In this document: piece by piece, positions 18,902 to 27,879 of the stretch
Position numbering within the stretch: the stretch's first letter is position 1
Layout: the number at the start of each line of letters is the position of its first letter
Assembly: GCA_023664535.1 (NCBI GenBank)
Contig: JAMPFJ010000002.1
Coordinates: 1-64,000 of the forward strand
Reading direction: 5' to 3'
Origin: Bacteroidales bacterium
GTDB lineage: Bacteria; Bacillota; Clostridia; Lachnospirales; Lachnospiraceae
DNA length: 64,000 nucleotides
The notes under the pieces: model-generated
Databases searched by the model: none
Told to the model about the DNA's origin: nothing
Seen by the model: the letters and a program-made list of their open reading frames with translations, nothing else
Made by a program: the position numbers and the translations under genes

Positions 18902-21535
18902 TTACTTATCATTGATTGCAGCCTGTGCAGCAGCAAGTCTTGCAATCGGTACACGGAACGGTGAGCAGGATACATAGTTAAGACCTACCTTATGACAGAA
19001 CTCGATAGAAGACGGATCTCCACCGTGCTCACCACAGATACCTAACTTGATATCCGGACGGGTCTTACGGCCTTTCTCAGCAGCCATCTGTACCAGCTGA
19101 CCAACACCGGTCTGGTCAAGACGAGCAAACGGGTCTGACTCGTAAATCTTAGCCTGGTAATAAGAATCAAGGAACTTACCAGCATCATCACGGGAGAAAC
19201 CGAAAGTCATCTGTGTTAAATCGTTTGTACCAAATGAGAAGTATTCAGCCTCCTCGGCAATCGCATCTGCGGTAAGTGCAGCACGAGGAATCTCAATCAT
19301 TGTACCGATATGATACTGAATATCGGAATTCTTCTCTTTCTTAACCTGCTCGGCAACCTCTACCACTATATCCTTAACATACTTAAGCTCTTTCTTCTCG
19401 CCTACTAACGGAATCATGATTTCCGGAACAATATCGTAACCTTTCTCATTCTTCACCTCAATAGCAGCTTCCATAACGGCTCTTGTCTGCATTCTTGCAA
19501 TTTCCGGATAGGTTACGGCAAGACGGCATCCACGATGACCCATCATCGGGTTAAACTCATGAAGAGCGTCACATTTTGCCTTAACTTCCTCTACGGTAAG
19601 ACCCATATCATCAGCTAATGCCTTAATGTCCTCTTCCTCGGTAGGAACAAACTCGTGAAGCGGCGGGTCCAGATAACGTACATTCATCGGCTTACCTTCC
19701 AATGTCTCATACATTGCCTTAAAGTCAGCCTTCTGGAACTCACCGATTGCCTTTAATGCTTCCTCTCTCTGCTCTACGGTATCAGAAAGAATCATGCGGC
19801 GGAATTTCGGAATTCTGTCCTCACCGAAGAACATATGCTCTGTACGGCAAAGTCCGATACCCTCAGCGCCTAACTCAACAGCCTTTGCTGTATCTGCCGG
19901 AGTATCTGCATTGGTGCGGACAATTAACTTTCTATACTTATCTGCCCATGCCATAACACGACCGAAGTCACCGCCGATTGACGGCTCAACAGTCTTGATA
20001 TCGCCCTTGTAAATCTTACCGGTAGTACCGTCAAGTGAAATGTAATCTCCCTCATGGAAGGTGTATCCGCCTAACTCGAAATACTTCTCTTCCTCATTAA
20101 TCTTGATATCTCCGCAGCCGGATACACAGCAGGTACCCATACCACGAGCAACAACAGCTGCATGGGATGTCATACCGCCACGAACGGTTAAGATACCCTG
20201 TGAAGCATGCATACCCTCAATATCCTCCGGTGATGTTTCAAGACGAACAAGGATACATCTCTCACCACGTCCGCCTGTGCCGGCTTCCTTAGCCTCATCC
20301 GCAGTAAAGTATACTTTACCTGCAGCAGCGCCCGGAGAAGCGGGAAGTGCAGAACCGATAACCTCGCCTGCCTTCAATGCATCAGGGTCAAATGTCGGGT
20401 GAAGTAACTGGTCAAGAGATTTTGCTTCGATACGGCATACAGCCTCTTCCTCGGTAATCTGACCCTCGTCAACCAAATCGCAGGCAATCTTGATTGCAGC
20501 CGGAGCTGTTCTCTTACCGTTACGTGTCTGTAAGAAGTATAATTTGCCTTCTTCAATAGTGAACTCCATATCCTGCATATCATGGAAGTGGTTCTCAAGC
20601 TTCATTGCCAATTCCATAAACTGCTTGTAGCATTCCGGTAAATCATTCTCTAACTGTGAAATCGGCTGAGGTGTACGAACACCTGCAACTACATCCTCAC
20701 CCTGTGCATTAATCAGGTATTCGCCAAAGATACCCTTTGCACCGGTAGAAGGATTACGGGTAAATGCAACACCTGTACCGGAGGTTTCACCCTTGTTACC
20801 AAATACCATTGTCTGTACGTTAACTGCTGTTCCCCAGTCGCCAGGGATGTCATTCATACGTCTGTAAACAATGGCACGCGGATTATCCCATGAACGGAAT
20901 ACAGCCTTCACTGCGCCCATCAACTGGTCCTTCGGATCCTGCGGGAATTCCTCTCCCTTCATTGCCTCTTTGTAGATAGCCTTAAACTGCTCTGCCAGTT
21001 CCTTCAAATCTTCAGCAGTTAATTCCGTGTCATACTGAACACCCTTTGCTTCCTTCATCTCATCAATCTTCTTCTCAAAGAATGACTTCGGAACCTCCAT
21101 AACTACATCAGAGTACATCTGGATAAATCTTCTGTAAGAGTCGTAAGCGAATCTCGGATTACCGGTTTTCTTTGCAAAACCTTCCACAGCTACATCGTTA
21201 AGGCCCAGATTAAGAATTGTATCCATCATACCCGGCATAGATGCACGGGCACCGGAACGAACGGATACCAATAACGGATCCTCTGTATCACCAAACTTCT
21301 TGCCATTCTCATTCTCTAACCATGCTAAAGCTTCAAAAATCTGCTTCTGAATCTCCTCTGAAATCTGCTCGCCCTGCTTATAATAATCTGTACAAGCCTC
21401 TGTCGTTACTGTAAATCCCTGTGGAATCGGCATGCCCAGACCTGTCATCTCAGCCAGGTTACATCCCTTACCGCCAAGAAGGTTTCTCATTGATGCGTCG
21501 CCTTCTTTAAACAAATATACCCATTTGTTTGCCAT
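18902..21535 (-). CDS. ppdK: Pyruvate, phosphate dikinase
   Basis: Interconverts pyruvate, ATP and phosphate with phosphoenolpyruvate, AMP and pyrophosphate; common in anaerobic clostridia in place of or beside pyruvate kinase. 877 aa, full length, starting at MANKWVYLFKEGDASM with AGGAGG 10 bases upstream; the longer in-frame start at 21595 lies in the promoter region. Visible: N-terminal ATP-binding domain (GGKGCNLAEMT), catalytic histidine loop GGMTSHAAVVARGMG, and C-terminal PEP/pyruvate TIM barrel ending near GICGEHGGDP. Single-gene unit with its own promoters and terminator. Confidence 0.97.
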   Translation of the reverse strand: MANKWVYLFKEGDASMRNLLGGKGCNLAEMTGLGMPIPQGFTVTTEACTDYYKQGEQISEEIQKQIFEALAWLENENGKKFGDTEDPLLVSVRSGARASMPGMMDTILNLGLNDVAVEGFAKKTGNPRFAYDSYRRFIQMYSDVVMEVPKSFFEKKIDEMKEAKGVQYDTELTAEDLKELAEQFKAIYKEAMKGEEFPQDPKDQLMGAVKAVFRSWDNPRAIVYRRMNDIPGDWGTAVNVQTMVFGNKGETSGTGVAFTRNPSTGAKGIFGEYLINAQGEDVVAGVRTPQPISQLENDLPECYKQFMELAMKLENHFHDMQDMEFTIEEGKLYFLQTRNGKRTAPAAIKIACDLVDEGQITEEEAVCRIEAKSLDQLLHPTFDPDALKAGEVIGSALPASPGAAAGKVYFTADEAKEAGTGGRGERCILVRLETSPEDIEGMHASQGILTVRGGMTSHAAVVARGMGTCCVSGCGDIKINEEEKYFELGGYTFHEGDYISLDGTTGKIYKGDIKTVEPSIGGDFGRVMAWADKYRKLIVRTNADTPADTAKAVELGAEGIGLCRTEHMFFGEDRIPKFRRMILSDTVEQREEALKAIGEFQKADFKAMYETLEGKPMNVRYLDPPLHEFVPTEEEDIKALADDMGLTVEEVKAKCDALHEFNPMMGHRGCRLAVTYPEIARMQTRAVMEAAIEVKNEKGYDIVPEIMIPLVGEKKELKYVKDIVVEVAEQVKKEKNSDIQYHIGTMIEIPRAALTADAIAEEAEYFSFGTNDLTQMTFGFSRDDAGKFLDSYYQAKIYESDPFARLDQTGVGQLVQMAAEKGRKTRPDIKLGICGEHGGDPSSIEFCHKVGLNYVSCSPFRVPIARLAAAQAAINDK

Positions 21536-21563
21536 TTGTTTCATACCTCCTAAATGTTTGATA

Positions 21564-21637
21564 ATTATACCAGGACAAGTTGATAACCTGTCCACAGTCT
21601 GTTTATTATTATACCATAAACTGGATAAAATTCACAA
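21564..21637 (-). promoter_or_regulatory. Tandem promoters of ppdK
   Basis: On the minus strand the distal promoter is TTGTGA (21632-21637), 18 bp, TATAAT (21608-21613). A second TATAAT (21564-21569) lies closer to the gene. Both are extended -10 elements (TGGTATAAT). The duplicated element suggests two start sites and strong expression. Confidence 0.6.
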
Positions 21638-21685
21638 GCTTTTTTGATATTTTTTACAATAAATAGTAAAAATGCCATATAACTG

Positions 21686-21716
21686 CAAAAAAGCTGCCGG
21701 ATAAAATCCGACAGCT
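21686..21716 (-). terminator. Intrinsic terminator of the NlpC/P60 gene
   Basis: On the minus strand AGCTGTCGGAT-TTT-ATCCGGCAGCT (21692-21716, 11 bp with one G-U) followed by TTTTTTG, 25 bases past the stop. Confidence 0.88.
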
Positions 21717-21740
21717 CTGATTATTCTTTACTTATTCTGT

Positions 21741-23027
21741 TTACCAGACAATTCTTACCGCCCGGTCAATCGGCGAATAGTTATATGCAGAAATCTTAAT
21801 TCCCGTAGCTGCATTACTTGCATGGACAACCTGTCCTCCACCGATATAAATTGCAACATGTCCAAAGCCATGGTAGAACAACAAATCTCCCGGCTGTATA
21901 CTGTCCACACTGATTGCACTGCCCGCATTTGCCTGGTCAGATGCCACTCTTGGCAAAGAATACCCAAAATTCGCAAATACTGTCTGCACAAATCCGGAAC
22001 AATCCGCACCGTTTGTCAAGCTTGTACCACCATATACATAGGGATAACCGACATACTGAACCGCAAAATTAGCAATCGCCTGTCCCGTGGTGCTTCCTGC
22101 CTGGGACTGTACCGGTGCAGGCGCCGGAGCCGGTGCCTCTGTTGTCGGTGTCTGCTGTGCAGGCGCTTCCGCAGACGCCGCTTGTGTTGTCTGCTCCTTC
22201 TGCACAGGCGTTTCTGTAGGCGCTGACTGCGTCGTCTGCGCTTCCGCCTCTTCTGCTCTCCGCTGTTCCTCGGCAGCAACCGCTGCCTCTTCCTCCTCCA
22301 GCGTTACTGCAGTTTCATAAATATAATCAATATACACATAATCGCTTGCCACATAACCGACTTCCTCCTCCGAAACGGCAACCTTTACCCAGCCGTTTTC
22401 CTTTCCAAGGATAGTCAGCGCATCACCTTCATCTGAAAGCGTAATTACTTCACTGTCCGTAGATTCTTCGGCACGCACATTCAATGTATCCGCCGTTACC
22501 TTTGCAATCTGGTCACAGTTATTCTCTATGTATTGCTCCGCAGCTTCACCGAACAACAAATAATCATTATTTACATAGCCGTAGGCATTACCGGAAGAAA
22601 CCAACGACCACTGGTCGCCCTTCTCTACAATCGTTCCAACATTACCGGTATAAAATTTACCGACAACCTCCGCATCCTCATTGGCATCGGAACGGATATT
22701 CAAATAACTATCGATATTGGCAACCACCTGGTTGCTCTCCACTTTTGCTCTTTTTTCTTCTACCTGAACAGTATCTTCCTGCGCCTCCTGTGGTGCCGCC
22801 TGATTCTCACTGTCTGGCTGTTCTGCTGTATTCTCTGCAATATCAGAGACCGCAACACCCTTTGAGAGTTTTTTGGCATCTGCAACACTGTTCTTAATCG
22901 CCTTACTTACAATAACCGGTGTTTCACTAACCTGTTCTTTCACACTTGACGGATAAGAAGTTCCACCTAACATCAATGATAACGCTGCTACAAACAGCAT
23001 AGAACCTCTTGCAATATTTTTCTTCAT
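21741..23027 (-). CDS. Secreted SH3b-NlpC/P60 cell-wall hydrolase
   Basis: 428 aa. It has an N-terminal signal peptide (MKKNIARGSMLFVAALSLML), two bacterial SH3 domains (about 95-165 and 170-235; both contain LNVRAEES- or LNIRSDAN-like cores), then a low-complexity linker rich in Ala, Pro, Thr and Gln (about 245-310). The C-terminal NlpC/P60 peptidase has the catalytic Cys in GADCSGFV and His in GHVAIYIG. NlpC/P60 enzymes cut the D-Glu to diamino-acid peptide bond in peptidoglycan. It is monocistronic, with a strong promoter and a WalR-like direct repeat in its leader, consistent with cell-wall homeostasis control. Confidence 0.93.
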   Translation of the reverse strand: MKKNIARGSMLFVAALSLMLGGTSYPSSVKEQVSETPVIVSKAIKNSVADAKKLSKGVAVSDIAENTAEQPDSENQAAPQEAQEDTVQVEEKRAKVESNQVVANIDSYLNIRSDANEDAEVVGKFYTGNVGTIVEKGDQWSLVSSGNAYGYVNNDYLLFGEAAEQYIENNCDQIAKVTADTLNVRAEESTDSEVITLSDEGDALTILGKENGWVKVAVSEEEVGYVASDYVYIDYIYETAVTLEEEEAAVAAEEQRRAEEAEAQTTQSAPTETPVQKEQTTQAASAEAPAQQTPTTEAPAPAPAPVQSQAGSTTGQAIANFAVQYVGYPYVYGGTSLTNGADCSGFVQTVFANFGYSLPRVASDQANAGSAISVDSIQPGDLLFYHGFGHVAIYIGGGQVVHASNAATGIKISAYNYSPIDRAVRIVW

Positions 23028-23059
23028 AGTTAGACCTCTTTTTTCAATCTGTATTATTT

Positions 23060-23076
23060 GTTACAAAATTGTTACA
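23060..23076 (-). promoter_or_regulatory. WalR-like direct-repeat box
   Basis: On the minus strand TGTAAC-AATTT-TGTAAC, an exact fit to the published WalR (YycF) consensus TGTWAH-N5-TGTWAH. It lies about 11 to 27 bases past the expected transcription start of the NlpC/P60 gene, a position that would favour repression. The box is read directly; binding is inference. Confidence 0.6.
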
Positions 23077-23093
23077 AACTCGCTAACAAAGTT

Positions 23094-23122
23094 ATAATAA
23101 CAAAGCTTTTCTGTTATGTCAA
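23094..23122 (-). promoter_or_regulatory. Promoter of the NlpC/P60 gene
   Basis: On the minus strand consensus TTGACA (23117-23122), 17 bp, TATTAT (23094-23099). Confidence 0.75.
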
Positions 23123-23192
23123 CCATAAAATGGATTTTTTTCTTAAATAATCCTGTATATTTTAATATATTTGTATAAATTTGTATATTTTG

Positions 23193-23221
23193 TTGCTTTT
23201 TATCCATTTTTTTTATATAAT
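23193..23221 (+). promoter_or_regulatory. Promoter of the PocR/MCP-like gene
   Basis: TTGCTT (23193-23198), 17 bp, TATAAT (23216-23221), about 65 bases before the start codon, divergent from the NlpC/P60 promoter. Confidence 0.65.
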
Positions 23222-23287
23222 ATATGCATATTGCGTAATAAATTATTTTCCTGACAACAGGGAGTAGGAATGAAAGGATAAGAGTAT

Positions 23288-24067
23288 ATGATGGATATCA
23301 GAGATTTTGTTAATGTAAGCGAATTGGAACAGCTGATGCAGGATTGGTCCGATGCAACGGGACTGGCAACAGTAGGTGTGGATGCAAACGGAGAATATTT
23401 TACCAGAAATATCAATTTTACTGATTTTTGCATCAAATATACCCGGGGCAGCGAAGAGGGATTGAAGCGCTGTGCAAAATGCGACGCAGAATGTACCGGT
23501 ACATATTATTGTCACGCCGGATTGATGGATTTTAGCCGTGATATTATCGTAAACGGCCAGAAAGTGGGTGCCATTATCGGCGGACAAGTTCTTCCGGAGG
23601 AACCCGACGAGGACAAATTCCGTACCATAGCACAGGAGCTGGGCATTGACCCCGACGAATATATTGAAGCGCTGCGCAAGGTGCCGGTAAGGTCCGAACA
23701 CTCCATCAAGGCTTCGGCAAAGCTGTTAGGCGATGTCGTTAATCTGCTGGTCAATGCGAATTTTAAGAACCAGAAAGATTCGGGTACAATTAACAAAATG
23801 GACGAGGACATTGAGCGCGCCGCTAATCTGATTCAGGAAATCAACGAAAAATCATACCAGCTTGATAAAATCGAAAGCAAGCAGAACATTTTATCGCTAA
23901 ACGCTTCTATTGAAGCAGCAAGAGCCGGCGAATTTGGCCGCGGTTTTGCTGTGGTTGCAGCAGAAGTCGGAAAACTGGCTGTCAATTCCGGGGAAATCAA
24001 TAAATCCATTAAACAGTCCCTCAAAGAATTAACCGGAACCATTAAAGAATTGGAATCTCTTAAATAA
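23288..24067 (+). CDS. Soluble PocR-domain protein with truncated MCP signalling tip
   Basis: 259 aa, no membrane segment. Residues 5-160 form a PocR-type ligand-binding domain with a cysteine cluster ([10 protein letters not shown], then YYCHAG). Residues 170-259 carry a short stretch of the chemoreceptor signalling hairpin: [30 protein letters not shown]. The usual HAMP domain, membrane anchors and long coiled-coil arms are missing. It might feed CheA/CheW, act as a cytosolic redox or ligand sensor, or be a regulator that borrowed the fold. No che genes are nearby. It is a single gene with its own promoter and a shared terminator. Confidence 0.85.
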   Translation: MMDIRDFVNVSELEQLMQDWSDATGLATVGVDANGEYFTRNINFTDFCIKYTRGSEEGLKRCAKCDAECTGTYYCHAGLMDFSRDIIVNGQKVGAIIGGQVLPEEPDEDKFRTIAQELGIDPDEYIEALRKVPVRSEHSIKASAKLLGDVVNLLVNANFKNQKDSGTINKMDEDIERAANLIQEINEKSYQLDKIESKQNILSLNASIEAARAGEFGRGFAVVAAEVGKLAVNSGEINKSIKQSLKELTGTIKELESLK

Positions 24068-24084
24068 TACTTATCATCAAAGCG

Positions 24085-24120
24085 AATGCGGCAGGGATGC
24101 ATTACATCTCCTGCCGCATT
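24085..24120. terminator. Bidirectional terminator between PocR-like gene and glyS
   Basis: An 11-bp perfect stem AATGCGGCAGG/CCTGCCGCATT with a 14-base loop between convergent genes. The plus side continues TTTCGTTGTT and the minus side TTCGCTTTG. Confidence 0.75.
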
Positions 24121-24136
24121 TCGTTGTTATCCATTA

Positions 24137-25525
24137 TCAGTATGCAAATTTTTTCTCGAAATAATCCTTTAACTCCTCAATTTTTATTCTCTCCTGCTCC
24201 ATGGTATCCCGGTCACGAACCGTAACCGCACCGTCCTCCTCGGAGTCAAAATCATAGGTCACACAGAACGGCGTGCCAATCTCATCCTGCCTTCTGTAAC
24301 GCTTGCCGATATTTCCACGGTCATCAAACTCACAGTAATAAAGCTTTGACAATTCGTTATAAACCTTCTCGGCACCTTCATTTAATTTCTTCGACAAGGG
24401 GAGAACGCCTATCTTTACCGGAGCAAGAGCCGGATGGAAATGAAGCACTGTCCGCATATCCCCGCCTTCCAATTCCTCCTCGTCATAAGCTGAGCAAAGA
24501 AACGCCAGCGTCACACGGTCTGCGCCGAGCGACGGCTCGATAACGTACGGTATATATTTGGCTTTCTTCTCATCATCAAAATATTCCATGGATTCTCCGG
24601 AAGTATTCTGATGCTGGGTCAAATCATAATCCGTGCGGTCCGCAATTCCCCATAATTCTCCCCAGCCAAATGGGAATAAATATTCGATGTCCGTCGTTGC
24701 TTTACTATAGAAAGAAAGCTCCTCCTTATCGTGGTCTCTGTATCTGGTCTCCTCCTGGTTCATTCCCAAATCCTTAAGCCAGTCAATACAGAACTGCTTC
24801 CAGTAGGCGAACCATTCAAGGTCTGTCCCCGGCTCACAGAAGAACTCCAGCTCCATCTGCTCAAATTCCCTGGTCCGGAAAGTAAAGTTACCCGGTGTAA
24901 TCTCATTTCTGAAGGACTTGCCAATCTGCCCGATACCGAAAGGAATTTTCTTTCTCGATGTCCGCTGTACGTTTTTGAAGTTTACAAAAATTCCCTGCGC
25001 CGTCTCCGGTCTTAAATAAATGGTATCCTTTGCATCTTCCGTTACCCCTTGAAACGTCTTAAACATCAGATTAAACTCCCGGATGTCCGTAAAATTTTTC
25101 TTTCCGCAAACCGGACAGCAGATATCATTCTTTTCGATATAATCCGCCATTTTTTCATGGGACCATGCGTCCACTGTCCCCTCTATGGTAATTCCCTTAT
25201 CCGCCATATAATCTTCTATCAGCTTATCCGCACGGAATCTTTTATGGCACTCCTTACAATCCATTAACGGGTCGGAAAAGCTTCCCAAATGACCGGAAGC
25301 AACCCAGGTCTGCGGATTCATTAAAATTGCGCAGTCAACACCTACATTATAGGGATTCTCCTGAATAAATTTCTTCCACCACGCTTTTTTCACGTTATTT
25401 TTAAGCTCGACACCGAGATTTCCGTAATCCCATGTATTTGCAAGCCCTCCGTAAATCTCGGACCCCGGATATACAAACCCTCTCGCCTTTGCCAATGCCT
25501 CAATTTTGTCCATCGTCTTTTCCAT
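24137..25525 (-). CDS. glyS: Glycyl-tRNA synthetase (homodimeric type)
   Basis: Class II aminoacyl-tRNA synthetase of the single-chain archaeal/eukaryotic type, charging tRNA-Gly. 462 aa from the ATG at 25525 (AGGA 6 bases before); a TTG two codons upstream has no spacing to the ribosome site. Visible: [21 protein letters not shown], a zinc-type cluster (CKECHKRF, later [10 protein letters not shown]), [12 protein letters not shown], the motif-2 region [14 protein letters not shown], and a C-terminal anticodon-binding domain. Last gene of a DUF4349, era, recO, lipoprotein, glyS series. I found no T-box leader. Confidence 0.97.
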   Translation of the reverse strand: MEKTMDKIEALAKARGFVYPGSEIYGGLANTWDYGNLGVELKNNVKKAWWKKFIQENPYNVGVDCAILMNPQTWVASGHLGSFSDPLMDCKECHKRFRADKLIEDYMADKGITIEGTVDAWSHEKMADYIEKNDICCPVCGKKNFTDIREFNLMFKTFQGVTEDAKDTIYLRPETAQGIFVNFKNVQRTSRKKIPFGIGQIGKSFRNEITPGNFTFRTREFEQMELEFFCEPGTDLEWFAYWKQFCIDWLKDLGMNQEETRYRDHDKEELSFYSKATTDIEYLFPFGWGELWGIADRTDYDLTQHQNTSGESMEYFDDEKKAKYIPYVIEPSLGADRVTLAFLCSAYDEEELEGGDMRTVLHFHPALAPVKIGVLPLSKKLNEGAEKVYNELSKLYYCEFDDRGNIGKRYRRQDEIGTPFCVTYDFDSEEDGAVTVRDRDTMEQERIKIEELKDYFEKKFAY

Positions 25526-25549
25526 AATCAATCCTGCCTTTTCCTCGTT

Positions 25550-26128
25550 TTATTTAAAAATAATGACTGCATCACCCTTACCGGTCGTTACCGCCACATC
25601 ATCCTTTATGGATACTTCTTCATTATAATAGAGAATACTCCCCTTCACCACGACAACCGACGCCTCTGAAAAAATCAGCACCTTTGCCTTATTTACATCC
25701 TGCAAATCCTCTTTTTTTACACTTTCCCCTTCTATTGATGTAAATGTTCCCTCAAGCCGTTCCTCCTTCACATTGGAGAAATCATCCAGAACACATTCCA
25801 GCAGATTGAAGCCGTTATAGCTTTCCATATCCTTATAAGCAAGAACCAGCTTAACCTTACTCATATCCTCCGTATTGATGGATTTCTGCCTGATTGCATC
25901 CTTTATCTCCGTTCCACTGTTGTAGTCCAAAATCTGTCCCTCAATATAAGCCGCCAAATCCTCCGCTTTCACTGATGACTGATTAAAATCTTCTACCGCA
26001 ACCTCCACAAGGGCACCGCTTCTCTTGACAATCAATGTGTTCTCTGTATAATCCTTTTCATAATTTGTGCATCCTGCCAGCATGCAGACGGTAAATATCA
26101 GCCATACACCTAACTGAATCTTTTTCAT
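25550..26128 (-). CDS. Putative lipoprotein, unknown function
   Basis: 192 aa from the ATG at 26128 (GAGG 8 bases upstream). The signal peptide ends in a lipobox, MLAGC, so it is probably anchored outside the membrane. The mature part is acidic and mixed alpha/beta, with no domain I recognise. It lies 18 bases upstream of glyS and 78 bases downstream of recO, in the same operon. The arrangement resembles other Lachnospiraceae era-recO-glyS regions, but I cannot assign a role. Confidence 0.8.
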   Translation of the reverse strand: MKKIQLGVWLIFTVCMLAGCTNYEKDYTENTLIVKRSGALVEVAVEDFNQSSVKAEDLAAYIEGQILDYNSGTEIKDAIRQKSINTEDMSKVKLVLAYKDMESYNGFNLLECVLDDFSNVKEERLEGTFTSIEGESVKKEDLQDVNKAKVLIFSEASVVVVKGSILYYNEEVSIKDDVAVTTGKGDAVIIFK

Positions 26129-26206
26129 CCTTCGCACCTCAAATTCTTTTTATTTCTTTATTCCATTCTTTCAACCTACTTATTTTACAAGAGAATACAT
26201 AATATT

Positions 26207-26947
26207 TCAAGATAAAGACGCAAGAATTTCTAAAGAGTTAAATTTTTTTGTCACATGATGTGAAAAATATCTCCCGATTACCTCATCCATTTCATTAAAT
26301 ACAGAATCGGAAACCTGAAAAGTATACAGTCTGCTCAATTCTGTGCTTAAAATATACTGCAATGTATAAATTGCAGACTCCGTCAGTGCAAGGGCACCCT
26401 GTTTTTTTTGCGCACACATCTTACAGAGCAGACCGTTTTCCGGCAGGTAAAACGCCTCCGGATGCCCGGTATTGCATGCCACACAGGAAAAAACCGCCAT
26501 CGCCTCTCCGTCAAACTCCAGCACCTTCAGCTCAAAAATCCTTCTGACCAGCCGGTTGGGAATATCCGGGTTGGTCAATGCCTTCAATGTTACATAGAGC
26601 AGGTTCAGCATATTGATATCGCCCAGCCCCTCCACGCAGAGATACTCCAGTATATCGCAAAAATAAGTACCGTAACAGATACCCTCTATATCATTCTTCA
26701 CACCTGGAAAATACTCTTTAATCTCCCCGCCCAGCAGCCGGTATGCATCATAGCCCTCCAGCAGGATAAAGATCCCAAAATTAAAGGGTTCGCTGATTCC
26801 GAGATAGGGACTGCCCGGCTTACGCGCCCCCCTTGCAAAGGCAGTAATTTTCCCCCGTTCCTTTGTCAGAATCACCAACCGTTTGTCATAATCCCCTACA
26901 ATAGTACTGCTTAACACTATACCGGAAACCTCCAGCTTATCCCGCAT
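26207..26947 (-). CDS. recO: DNA repair protein RecO
   Basis: Recombination mediator that loads RecA at gaps with RecR. 246 aa, usual length. The N-terminal OB fold begins VSGIVLSSTIVGDYDKRLVIL; the middle helical part has a C4 zinc site (CVACNTG, later CKMCAQKK). GGAGG lies 7 bases before the ATG. Conserved neighbour of era, 29 bases downstream of it. Confidence 0.96.
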   Translation of the reverse strand: MRDKLEVSGIVLSSTIVGDYDKRLVILTKERGKITAFARGARKPGSPYLGISEPFNFGIFILLEGYDAYRLLGGEIKEYFPGVKNDIEGICYGTYFCDILEYLCVEGLGDINMLNLLYVTLKALTNPDIPNRLVRRIFELKVLEFDGEAMAVFSCVACNTGHPEAFYLPENGLLCKMCAQKKQGALALTESAIYTLQYILSTELSRLYTFQVSDSVFNEMDEVIGRYFSHHVTKKFNSLEILASLS

Positions 26948-26976
26948 GTTACTGCCTCCTCCGCAAAACAGATAAA

Positions 26977-27879
26977 TCAGTAATCCCTTTCCTGATATCC
27001 ATAATTTTTCAGCAAAAATTCACTGTCCCGCCAATCCTTTTTTACCTTGACCCAGAGCTTCAGGTTTACCTTTGTATTTAACAGATTCTCCATATCCTTT
27101 CTTGCCTGGGTTCCTATTTTTTTCAGCATGGCTCCCTGCTTCCCGATAATTATCCCTTTGTGGGAATCCCGCTCGCAGATAATTGTCGCATCAATATCCA
27201 CAAGCCGTCCTCCCTCCCTGTCCTTCATCCTGTCAATAACCACCGCAATACCATGGGGAACCTCCTTATCCAGCAGGCGAAGCGCTTTTTCCCGAATCAT
27301 CTCCGCCACAATCGCCCGCTCCGGCTGGTCTGTTATCGTCTCCGCATCATAATACTGCGGTCCCTCCTCCATATAGGAAAAAATTGTCTTAAGCAGCTCA
27401 TCGGTATTTTTATCCTTTAATGCGGAAACCGGAACAATTTCCCGAAAAGGATATACTTCCTTATAAGTGTCAATCGCCTTGAATATTTCCTCTTCCCCAA
27501 CCGTATCCGTCTTATTTACCACAAGAATAACCGGCGTATGTACAGCGCTTAACTTGTCCAGAATATACCGTTCCCCCGCCCCGATAAAGGTAGTAGGTTC
27601 CACCAGCCAGAGAATTACATCCACTTCCTTTAATGTATTCTCCGCCGCATTTAACATATACTCGCCCAGTTTATTCCTCGCCCGGTTAATTCCCGGCGTA
27701 TCCAGAAATACAATCTGTCCCTCTTCCCCGGTATATACGGTCTGAATCCTGTTCCGGGTCGTCTGTGCCTTATTACTGGTTATTGCAATCTTTTGTCCGA
27801 TTAAATGATTCATCAGTGTAGATTTTCCTACATTTGGTCTTCCGATAATCGTCACAAAGCCTGATTTAAACTGTTTCAT
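26977..27879 (-). CDS. era: GTPase Era
   Basis: Ribosome-assembly GTPase that binds the 3' end of 16S rRNA. 300 aa from the ATG at 27879 (AAGGAG upstream, ATGA overlap with the preceding gene); the frame is open further upstream, but that part reads through the previous gene. G1 GRPNVGKST, G3 DTPGI, G4 NKTD, and a C-terminal KH domain with IIGKQGAMLKKIG. Translationally coupled to the DUF4349 gene and followed by recO. Confidence 0.97.
   Translation of the reverse strand: MKQFKSGFVTIIGRPNVGKSTLMNHLIGQKIAITSNKAQTTRNRIQTVYTGEEGQIVFLDTPGINRARNKLGEYMLNAAENTLKEVDVILWLVEPTTFIGAGERYILDKLSAVHTPVILVVNKTDTVGEEEIFKAIDTYKEVYPFREIVPVSALKDKNTDELLKTIFSYMEEGPQYYDAETITDQPERAIVAEMIREKALRLLDKEVPHGIAVVIDRMKDREGGRLVDIDATIICERDSHKGIIIGKQGAMLKKIGTQARKDMENLLNTKVNLKLWVKVKKDWRDSEFLLKNYGYQERDY

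Noticed and set aside
22016..22320. Long ORFs on both strands inside the NlpC/P60 gene
   Set aside because: They are shadows of the Ala/Pro/Thr/Gln linker, whose low-complexity DNA stays open in several frames.
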